Source: Cyanobacteria bacterium HKST-UBA02 | GTDB lineage: Bacteria; Cyanobacteriota; Vampirovibrionia; Obscuribacterales; Obscuribacteraceae | DNA length: 10,769 bases | Assembly: GCA_020431945.1 (NCBI GenBank) | Contig: JAGQHH010000274.1 | Coordinates: 1-10,769 of the forward strand | Reading direction: 5' to 3' | Part shown: positions 1 to 6,287 of the stretch, in pieces | Layout: each line of letters begins with the position of its first letter | How positions within the stretch are numbered: position 1 is the stretch's first letter | Position numbers and translations under genes: made by a program | The notes under the pieces: generated by a model | The model's input: the letters and a program-made list of their open reading frames with translations, nothing else | Databases searched by the model: none | Told to the model about the DNA's origin: nothing

Positions 1-1
1 T

Positions 2-994
2 CTTCTCACCGGCATGGACGTCGCCAATGCCTCCATGTACGACGGACCCACTGCCTGCGCCGAAGCCGGGCTCATGGCCTGCCGGGTGACCGGACGCAAA
101 AAGCTCATCGCCCTCTCTTCGGTGAACACCGAATACCGCATGGTTACCAGCGCTTACAGTAAAGCCTGCGGGGTTGTCTGGCAGACCGTCGATAAAGAAA
201 TTCCGGTAGATTCCCAGACCGCCGCAGTGATCGTCCAGTATCCCAACTTCTTCGGCTGTTTCGAGGACATGGACGCGATCGCCTCCCTTGTACACGAAGC
301 CGGCGCCCTGCTTGTAGTGGTGAGCGACCCCATCGCCCTGGCTTATCTGACCACCCCGGCAGAGCTCGGGGCGGACATCGTCGTGGGAGACGGTCAACCC
401 TGCGGAAATTATCTCAGTTTCGGCGGTCCTTCGGCAGGCTTCATGGCTACCCGCAAAGACTATGTCCGCCAGCTCCCGGGACGTCTCGCCGGAGTGACGG
501 TAGATAACCGCGGACAGAGGGCTTTCACCCTCACCCTCCAGACCCGCGAGCAGCACATCAGAAGAGAGCGGGCCACCTCGAATATCTGCACAAACCAGGC
601 TCTCAATGCTCTTTCCATGCTGGTCTATCTCACCATGCTGGGCAAAGAAGGCTTGAGCCGCCTGGCGGAGATCTCGATGCTACGCGCTCATTACCTGAAA
701 GATCTCCTGGTGGCTATCGACGGCGTCGAGCTTGCTTTCGATGAGCCTTTCTTCAACGAGTTTCTCTTGAAGATCGACGGTGATGTCGACCAGATCCTCG
801 ACTCGATGAAAGAAAAAGGCATTCTTGCCGGACTGAAAGTGGCGAGCATGTATCCCGAGCTGAAGAACCATATTCTCGTGGCCGTAACCGAGATGAACCC
901 TGTGGAAGAGCTCGATGAGTTCGCCCGGACTCTCGCGAGCGTCATGGCGAATCGAAAGGCCGGAGCCAGAGATACAAAAGTAGCTGTGCCTTAA
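2..994 (+). CDS. gcvPA: Glycine dehydrogenase (decarboxylating) subunit 1, GcvPA, 5'-truncated by window
   Basis: This is the first subunit of the two-subunit P-protein of the glycine cleavage system, which decarboxylates glycine and passes the aminomethyl group to lipoyl-GcvH in the cytoplasm. The frame is open from base 2, giving L-L-T-G before the first visible Met at 14, so the N-terminus lies outside the window; the visible ~330 residues fit the C-terminal part of a ~440-450 residue family. Family signatures are clear. Numbered from the Met at 14, they are TGMDVANASMYDG at the start, VVGDGQPCGNYLSFGGPSAG (~123-142), LPGRLAGVTVDNRGQRAF (~154-171) and LTLQTREQHIRRERATSN (~173-190) followed by ICTNQAL. 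The pyridoxal-phosphate lysine sits in subunit 2 (GcvPB), which is usually encoded directly downstream. Here signal peptidase follows instead, so GcvPB must be upstream or elsewhere. Confidence 0.95.
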   Translation, partial: LLTGMDVANASMYDGPTACAEAGLMACRVTGRKKLIALSSVNTEYRMVTSAYSKACGVVWQTVDKEIPVDSQTAAVIVQYPNFFGCFEDMDAIASLVHEAGALLVVVSDPIALAYLTTPAELGADIVVGDGQPCGNYLSFGGPSAGFMATRKDYVRQLPGRLAGVTVDNRGQRAFTLTLQTREQHIRRERATSNICTNQALNALSMLVYLTMLGKEGLSRLAEISMLRAHYLKDLLVAIDGVELAFDEPFFNEFLLKIDGDVDQILDSMKEKGILAGLKVASMYPELKNHILVAVTEMNPVEELDEFARTLASVMANRKAGARDTKVAVP

Positions 995-1002
995 GTTATA
1001 AT
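974..1002 (+). promoter_or_regulatory. Possible sigma-70-type promoter for signal peptidase gene
   Basis: A perfect TATAAT hexamer occupies 997-1002, just after the gcvPA stop codon. The hexamer 17 bp upstream (ACAAAA at 974-979) is a poor -35 match. Transcription would start near 1009, leaving a leader of about 27 nt that contains AGGA at 1025-1028, well placed for the ATG at 1036. The position in a 41-bp gap makes it plausible, but one good hexamer can occur by chance. Confidence 0.35.
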
Positions 1003-1035
1003 CGAACGAAAGCAAGAGTAACTCAGGAAAACCAG

Positions 1036-1854
1036 ATGGAGCCAGGAGAGCACAAAAGACTCGGATCGGAAGCGGAAGCTGGCGCCAGGGCGAAAGTGGA
1101 AGTGGAAAAACAAGCAGAAGTAGCGGTGAATACCAGAGAAGTGGAAGCACAGGCAGACGATTCGGAAAAAGGCGGGTTTTTCAAAGGCATCGTGCGCGAG
1201 CTGGTGGAGCTGGTGGTGGTCACCCTGGTTCTGCTCATCGCCATTCGCTGGATAATCGGCGAAGCCCGGTATATACCCTCGGCCTCCATGGAGCCGACAC
1301 TACAGATCGAAGACCGCCTCATCGTCGAGAAAATCTCCAAGAATCTCGGACATCCCATTCAACGCGGAGACATTCTTGTTTTCTATCCGCCGCCGGTGGA
1401 GATGGGAGGCAGAGACCTGCGCAACGATCCTCTGCATATTTTCGGAAGGCTTACTGGGCTGCCTTTCCTGCCCAACGAGCCGGCTTTCATCAAACGGGTA
1501 ATCGGTCTGCCCGGCGACCACATCAGGGTTCAAGCCGGAGTCGGAGTTTTCATAAACGGCCAGCTCCTGGACGAATCGGCTTATATCAAGGAAGTACCCG
1601 AATACAACCTGAACGTCCTGGGCGATATCGGCGGTCATAACACCACCGGCGAGCATATCCAGCCATATGGCGTTAAGAAAGAGCCGATCATCGTACCGGC
1701 CGGTCATCTTTTCATGATGGGTGACAACCGAAACAACAGCGAAGACAGCCATGTCTGGGGATTCCTCGATCAGAAGCGGATCATCGGCAGAGCCTGGGTC
1801 CTGATCTGGCGAAGATTAAATCCGCCCATCTATCCACGCATTCTTAATGAATGA
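1036..1854 (+). CDS. lepB: Signal peptidase I (LepB, family S26A)
   Basis: This membrane-bound serine protease removes signal peptides from exported proteins, acting on the outer face of the cytoplasmic membrane with a Ser/Lys dyad. The 272-residue product has a charged, Glu/Lys/Ala-rich N-terminal extension (~1-50). One membrane segment follows (~55-74, ELVELVVVTLVLLIAIRWII). The catalytic Ser84 lies in PSASMEPTL and the catalytic Lys153 in FIKRVIGLPGD. The conserved box GDNRNNSEDS is at 229-238 and IIGRAWVLIWR is at ~249-259. All hallmark residues are present, so it should be active. The start is supported by AGGA at 1025-1028, seven bases before the ATG. The hydrophilic extension before the membrane segment is longer than in minimal family members. 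The gene lies 41 bp after gcvPA and may have its own promoter. Confidence 0.95.
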   Translation: MEPGEHKRLGSEAEAGARAKVEVEKQAEVAVNTREVEAQADDSEKGGFFKGIVRELVELVVVTLVLLIAIRWIIGEARYIPSASMEPTLQIEDRLIVEKISKNLGHPIQRGDILVFYPPPVEMGGRDLRNDPLHIFGRLTGLPFLPNEPAFIKRVIGLPGDHIRVQAGVGVFINGQLLDESAYIKEVPEYNLNVLGDIGGHNTTGEHIQPYGVKKEPIIVPAGHLFMMGDNRNNSEDSHVWGFLDQKRIIGRAWVLIWRRLNPPIYPRILNE

Positions 1855-1911
1855 TCAGATGGGTATATTATTTATCGAGCATGCGTTGGGTTATCTCTAC
1901 AAGAGGTTCAA

Positions 1912-3474
1912 ATGGCCAAGTCTTCTTCTTCGGTGTCCGGCCGGCAAAAATCAACTGAGAGCGAAGCCGAGTCCCAGGACAAGAAAACTCGCTATCTGAA
2001 AGGCGCCAAGAAAGAGAGCGCCGGCAGCAAGAGCAAGAGTACAGGCGAAAGCAAGAGTGCAGGCGAGAGCAAGACCAAGCCCGCCGCCTCCGCAAAGTCT
2101 GGCCGGGAGAAAGAAGGCGCCCTGAAAGAGTTCGAAGAGGAGCTCAACAAACGTGAAGTCGCCTTGATCGAACGCGAGATCAAGACCATCCGCATGCAGG
2201 AAGAGCTCGACCGTCTGAGACCCCTTTCCGGGCTATATCGCGTGGTCAAGGCAATGGCCACCGAGAGACGGCTGGACTCCCTTCTGGACACCATCACCCG
2301 TGAAACCCAGAACATGCTCAAAGCGGACCGCTGCTCGGTTTTTGTAGTGGAGCAGAATTCGGGCGAGCTCTGGACCCAGGTCGCCCAGGGGCTTGTGGGC
2401 TTCAAGACTATCCGCATTCCTCTCAGTGGCACCAGTATCGTGGCTTACTGCGCCCGTTCCGGCGAGATCATCAATATTCCCGACGCCTACGATGACGAGC
2501 GTTTCGACCGCGAAGTGGACAAACACACGGGCTACCGCACCAAGAGCGTCCTCTGCGTACCGATGATGAACCGCTCCCGCGGCGTTATCGGGGTTTTCCA
2601 GGTGCTCAACAAGTCAGGCGGTCCTTTCACCAGCGAAGACGAAGACTGGCTCGTGGGACTGGCTGCGGTAGCCGCGGGCTTGATCGAGCAAGCCCAGGCC
2701 TATCAAGAGATCGAGCACTTCGTGGACAAGACTCTCGAAGTTCTCGCCCAGACTATCGATAAAAGAGACCCCCTCACCGCCGGTCACTCCATCCGGGTCA
2801 CCAACTATTCCCTGCTCATCGGTCAGGCCATGAGCATCCCGGCCCAGGATATCGATGTCCTTCGTTATTCGGCGATGATGCATGATTATGGCAAGATCGG
2901 CGTCCCCGAAGCCATACTCTGGAAAAACGGCAGGCTCACTCCGGAAGAGTATGCCTGCGTCCAGACCCATGCCCGTATAACTTTCGACCTGCTCTCCAAC
3001 CTGCCCTTCACCCGCAGGCTCGAGGCAGTGCCCTTCGTGGCCTCCTGCCATCATGAGAAGCTCGACGGGACCGGCTATTATCGCGGTCTGGCCGGAGACC
3101 AGATTCCATTTCTGGCTCGAATAATCGCTGTAGCAGACGTTTTCGACGCCCTCACCTCGGTGCGCCACTACCGCAACCGTATGCCCATAGACAAGGTCTA
3201 CGAGATTCTCGAGTCGGGCATGGACAACCATTTCGATACCCGCTGCGTGGAATCCTTCTTGAAACTCCCCTGCCATCAGGTGCTCACCGTCATGGAGTCC
3301 GAGCGCGATCACAGCGCCTCGGGAAGCATCGATATGTTCCGCAATGTCACCTGGCTGCGGCTCACCGAGCTGGTCTCAGGCGCCACGCCCAAACGCGGCG
3401 AGGAAGGACTTCTGGATGCATTCCAGAACATGTACAACCACGGTCTCCCCAAGGACTATCAGGCTCTCGATTAA
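1912..3474 (+). CDS. GAF domain and HD-GYP domain protein, probable cyclic-di-GMP phosphodiesterase
   Basis: This looks like a cytoplasmic signalling protein in which a GAF sensor controls an HD-GYP phosphohydrolase; family members hydrolyse c-di-GMP. The 520-residue product starts with a low-complexity Ser/Lys/Gly/Glu tail (~1-65), then a likely coiled coil (~66-103). A GAF domain follows (~119-262; NIPDAYDDERFDRE and KSVLCVPMMN are typical). The HD-GYP domain spans ~275-460. Its putative metal ligands are visible: H292 in AGHSIRV, H324-D325 and K328 in HDYGKIG, H353, H380-H381 and D386 in CHHEKLDG, and D409 in AVADVFDAL. The signature GYP is GYY here (388-390), while the following RGLAGDQIP is normal. 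No membrane segment or signal peptide is seen. The start has AAGAGG at 1901-1906. The stop directly abuts the mscS ATG, suggesting one transcript and coupled translation. The GAF ligand cannot be told from sequence. Confidence 0.9.
   Translation: MAKSSSSVSGRQKSTESEAESQDKKTRYLKGAKKESAGSKSKSTGESKSAGESKTKPAASAKSGREKEGALKEFEEELNKREVALIEREIKTIRMQEELDRLRPLSGLYRVVKAMATERRLDSLLDTITRETQNMLKADRCSVFVVEQNSGELWTQVAQGLVGFKTIRIPLSGTSIVAYCARSGEIINIPDAYDDERFDREVDKHTGYRTKSVLCVPMMNRSRGVIGVFQVLNKSGGPFTSEDEDWLVGLAAVAAGLIEQAQAYQEIEHFVDKTLEVLAQTIDKRDPLTAGHSIRVTNYSLLIGQAMSIPAQDIDVLRYSAMMHDYGKIGVPEAILWKNGRLTPEEYACVQTHARITFDLLSNLPFTRRLEAVPFVASCHHEKLDGTGYYRGLAGDQIPFLARIIAVADVFDALTSVRHYRNRMPIDKVYEILESGMDNHFDTRCVESFLKLPCHQVLTVMESERDHSASGSIDMFRNVTWLRLTELVSGATPKRGEEGLLDAFQNMYNHGLPKDYQALD
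2032..2074 (+). repeat. 18-bp in-frame tandem repeat in the N-terminal tail of the GAF/HD-GYP gene
   Basis: Two 18-bp units (2032-2049 and 2050-2067) differ at two bases, and a third partial unit starts at 2068. They encode SKSTGE, SKSAGE and SKT within the disordered Ser/Lys tail (residues 41-55). It looks like a simple coding expansion that may vary in copy number between strains without breaking the frame. Confidence 0.8.
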
Positions 3475-5154
3475 ATGACACCGAAAATAAAGCGGCGGCG
3501 CTCACTGGTCCCGGTCACCATGTGCGTCCTGGCAGTTTTGCTCTTCCAGCTCTTCGCCCTCCTACCCGTCTCAGCCCAGCAGGCAGGCGGAGGTAGCGAA
3601 CCGGTCGGCGATGACAGCCCGGCAGCGGCTACCTGGAACGGTCAGCAGCTCTTCATCTATTACGCCACTCTCGACAGTCTCACCCCCTCCCAGAGAGCCG
3701 CCCGGACCAGCCGGATTATCCAGAGCCTGGTGGAGGATCCCGACTTCGAGCCGGGTCTGGTGAGGCTATCGGAAACTCCCCAGGGCACGGCGATCATGTA
3801 CCGGGATATGACTATCGCCACAGCCTCCATCGATGACGCTAAATCCGCCCAGAGCAGTACCAGGCAGCTGGCCGCCAAGTTCGCCGCCAAGCTCCGGGGT
3901 CTTTTCGTGGAGAAAAAAGAAGAAGTCACCGCCCAGCAAGTGGCCATCGCTTCTTCCATCGCCATAGGCGGGCTTTTCATCCTCTTTCTGGTAATCGTCC
4001 TTCTTTTCAAAACCGGAAGCTCCACCATCACCTGGATCAAGAGCATCAAGGACAGGACCCTCAGAGACATCAAGATCCAGAATGCCACCCTGGTGAGCTC
4101 GGACATGCTGGTCAATTCGCTTATCTCGGTGGTGCAGCTCCTCCAGCTCGTGGTCTTCCTGGCCGCGGTCTATACCTATCTGGTGGTGGTTCTCGAGAGC
4201 TTCCCGAACACCAGGAGCATGGGTATCACTCTCAAAGAGATGTCGATGATGCCTCTGATAAGCGCATCCGAGCATCTGGTCGACTTTCTCCCCAATCTCT
4301 TCGCCATCATCATCATCGGTATCATCACCTATGGTGCTATCGCCTTCTGCCGTTTCGTCTTCGACGCCATGGAAGCAGGCACCATCTCAATCTCGGGCTT
4401 CGAGCGGGAATGGTCGCGGCCCACATACAAACTCGTCCGGGTCCTGATCATTCTTTTCTTCCTGATTCTCGCCCTGCCTTATTGTCCGGGCTGGGAGTCG
4501 GATTCTTTCAAGCAAGTCGGGCTGTTTTTCGGACTGCTCTTCTCCCTGGGCTCCACATCGGTGGTAGGGCATATCATGGCCGGCACTGTGCTGACCTATA
4601 CCAATGCTTTCAAGAAAGGCGACCGGGTGATGATCGGCAATTGTCTCGGCGATGTCATCGAGAAGTCCATGTTCGTCACCAGGCTCAAGACCCCCAAGAA
4701 CGAAGTGATCTCCATTCCCAACGCCGAGATTCTCAACTCTCACGTGGTCAACTACAGCAAGATGGCCCAGGAAGGCGCTCTTATTCTTCATACCGAAGTG
4801 ACCATCGGCTATGACGTGCCCTGGCGCAAGGTCAACGAGCTCCTCATCAAGGCAGCCGGTGAAACCGAGCATATTCTGGATCAGCCAGAGCCCTTCGTCC
4901 TCCAGAGAGCCCTCACCGACTTTTCAATCACCTACGAGCTCAATGCCTTCACCAACGATGCCGGGCTCATGCCTCGCACTTATTCGAGCCTCCACGAGAA
5001 CATCCTCGATCAGTTCAACCAGGAAGGTCTCGAGATCATGTCTCCTCGCATTATCAGCATTCGCGACGGCAACGCCCTCACCATTCCCCGGGAGAATCTC
5101 CCGGAGAATTACGAGCCTGCCTCATTCCGGGTGGATACCGGCAAGAAGAAATAG
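3475..5154 (+). CDS. MscS-family mechanosensitive ion channel with exported N-terminal domain
   Basis: This is a small-conductance mechanosensitive channel of the inner membrane, a family that opens under membrane tension to release solutes on osmotic downshock. The 559-residue product has a signal peptide (RRR n-region, hydrophobic ~15-30, likely cleavage after VSA at 34) and an exported domain (~36-150) with GQQLFIYYATLDSLTPSQRA. That domain resembles the extracytoplasmic region of cyanobacterial MscS homologues, by memory. Hydrophobic segments lie at about 158-179, 213-240, 272-297, 319-336 and 343-375. The last is the pore-lining helix, Gly-rich in GSTSVVGHIMAGTV. The MscS beta domain follows (~380-430: GDRVMIGNCLGDVIEKSMF, ISIPNAEILNSHVVNYS), then the C-terminal alpha/beta domain. 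It begins immediately after the HD-GYP stop with no good Shine-Dalgarno in position (AGG at 3461-3463, 11 bases away), which supports translational coupling. Confidence 0.93.
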   Translation: MTPKIKRRRSLVPVTMCVLAVLLFQLFALLPVSAQQAGGGSEPVGDDSPAAATWNGQQLFIYYATLDSLTPSQRAARTSRIIQSLVEDPDFEPGLVRLSETPQGTAIMYRDMTIATASIDDAKSAQSSTRQLAAKFAAKLRGLFVEKKEEVTAQQVAIASSIAIGGLFILFLVIVLLFKTGSSTITWIKSIKDRTLRDIKIQNATLVSSDMLVNSLISVVQLLQLVVFLAAVYTYLVVVLESFPNTRSMGITLKEMSMMPLISASEHLVDFLPNLFAIIIIGIITYGAIAFCRFVFDAMEAGTISISGFEREWSRPTYKLVRVLIILFFLILALPYCPGWESDSFKQVGLFFGLLFSLGSTSVVGHIMAGTVLTYTNAFKKGDRVMIGNCLGDVIEKSMFVTRLKTPKNEVISIPNAEILNSHVVNYSKMAQEGALILHTEVTIGYDVPWRKVNELLIKAAGETEHILDQPEPFVLQRALTDFSITYELNAFTNDAGLMPRTYSSLHENILDQFNQEGLEIMSPRIISIRDGNALTIPRENLPENYEPASFRVDTGKKK

Positions 5155-5158
5155 CAGC

Positions 5159-5173
5159 TTGATTGATTGATTT
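5159..5173 (+). repeat. Short TTGA tetranucleotide run in the gap after mscS
   Basis: TTGATTGATTGATTT follows the mscS stop. Together with a nearby near-duplicate (GCGCAAATAA, then GCGCAAAATAA, about 5182-5202), it makes the 59-bp gap simple-sequence rich. No hairpin terminator, promoter or clear ribosome binding site was seen in the gap. Confidence 0.5.
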
Positions 5174-5213
5174 AAGAAATGAGCGCAAATAAGCGCAAAA
5201 TAAACCGGCATAA

Positions 5214-6287
5214 ATGCGATCAGGATTCATTGCGATTAGAATGGCCGCCATGGCCATTAATTTTTCGAGTTCCAGAACAAGATTCATTTTTCGGAGCCCT
5301 GCTCCCGGCGAAGCCGGCTTTTGTAAGACCGGCTTTCGCAAAACCGGCTTTCGTAAAACCGGCTTTCGCGAAATCGCTTATCTACTTCTTGCAATCGCCA
5401 TTCTGGCAGTGGTTAGTACTACTGCATCTGAGGCTGCCGGCTCCGAACGGGGCGACACCGGCAAGCCGAGCCTGATAGACAAGCTGGAGCCCATGCCGAT
5501 CGAGCACGGGCATGCGGACGAATCGACAGATGACACTGCCGGCGATACTGTGAAGAAAGAGAAAGACAAAGAGCAAGACAAGCCGATTACGGTCTTCGAG
5601 GATCAGGACGAGGAAGACGAAGATCTGGCGCCCACCGGCGATGTCGACGTCTACCTGTCTGTGGCGGTGCCCCATACTCGTAATGTCGTGGTCAAAGGAA
5701 TGGCTTATCCCTATCCGCCAAAGATGCCTCTGATAAGCTCCAATATGCTCCCGGACGACGACAAGAGCATCAAAGAGCTTCTCATGGGAAGCGGTTATCT
5801 CAGGCGCCAGACGGCGAACCAGCCCAATCCCCTGGGGGGCTGGCGCTGGCAGTACGCGTTCAATAAAGCCGTTAAAAAGAGCCGCCTTACCTTCCCGCAT
5901 TCCATAGTCGAGCATTACCGCTGGTCCAATGCCATGGTCAAATTCATCAGGCCTGAGATCCAGCAGATAAACAGATTCGAGAAACAACGTCTGGCCAAGT
6001 ACCAGCTGGAAGAGTCGTTTTTCACCGAGCATTCCGAAATCATCAAGCACGATTCGGCCCGCCGGGGACTCGATCCGGTAGCCATCGAAGTTCTTCCCGC
6101 CAGCCCCAAACGACTCGGGCTCGATATGAAGGTCAGAGTAGCCCGTGCCAAATGGTGGTTCACCGTGGATTACACGGTGCCCGGCCTCACCTATCACTGG
6201 CGGATTATCCGGGATCTGGCCAAAGAAAAGCCCGAGCGCCTGATTCTCAACGAGGGGAACGCCATCTCTATCGAGGGCGGCTGGTAG
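5214..6287 (+). CDS. Uncharacterised exported or membrane-anchored protein
   Basis: I do not recognise this family. From the first ATG the product is 357 residues. Residues 1-52 are a basic lead containing a KTGFR repeat. Residues 54-70 (IAYLLLAIAILAVVSTT) form one hydrophobic stretch followed by ASEAAGS, which looks like a signal peptide or membrane anchor with an unusually long n-region. Residues ~78-140 are acidic, charged and probably disordered. Residues ~143-357 look like a folded domain rich in Trp, Tyr and Arg (GGWRWQYAF at 208-216, RAKWWFTVDYTVPGLTYHWR at 311-330). No catalytic signature was found. The start is uncertain: ATG codons at 5214, 5241 and 5250 are all in frame and none has a convincing Shine-Dalgarno. 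A start nearer the hydrophobic stretch would make a more ordinary signal peptide, but I see no ATG, GTG or TTG there. The 3' end overlaps the convergent RNase J-like gene by 20 bp. Confidence 0.75.
   Translation: MRSGFIAIRMAAMAINFSSSRTRFIFRSPAPGEAGFCKTGFRKTGFRKTGFREIAYLLLAIAILAVVSTTASEAAGSERGDTGKPSLIDKLEPMPIEHGHADESTDDTAGDTVKKEKDKEQDKPITVFEDQDEEDEDLAPTGDVDVYLSVAVPHTRNVVVKGMAYPYPPKMPLISSNMLPDDDKSIKELLMGSGYLRRQTANQPNPLGGWRWQYAFNKAVKKSRLTFPHSIVEHYRWSNAMVKFIRPEIQQINRFEKQRLAKYQLEESFFTEHSEIIKHDSARRGLDPVAIEVLPASPKRLGLDMKVRVARAKWWFTVDYTVPGLTYHWRIIRDLAKEKPERLILNEGNAISIEGGW
5314..5373 (+). repeat. Four tandem 15-bp units, CCGGCTTTCGYAAAA
   Basis: Four contiguous units begin at 5314, 5329, 5344 and 5359. 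The inner two differ at one base; the first and last are slightly diverged. Fifteen bases keep the frame, and the units encode the KTGFR pentapeptide repeat directly before the hydrophobic signal sequence. No frame shows a stop across the repeat. Confidence 0.9.

Noticed and set aside
1841..1869. Promoter upstream of the GAF/HD-GYP gene (TATATT at 1864-1869)
   Set aside because: The -10 is approximate and the -35 (TTCTTA) is a poor match; not strong enough to list.
4410..5170. Alternative forward-strand frames inside mscS
   Set aside because: They are Arg/Ser-rich shadows of a gene whose own frame shows a full MscS domain.
5179..5475. 98-residue forward frame with AKPAF repeats
   Set aside because: It is the same 15-bp repeat read in another frame, with no Shine-Dalgarno and no signal sequence; the frame from 5214 continues into a long domain-like protein.
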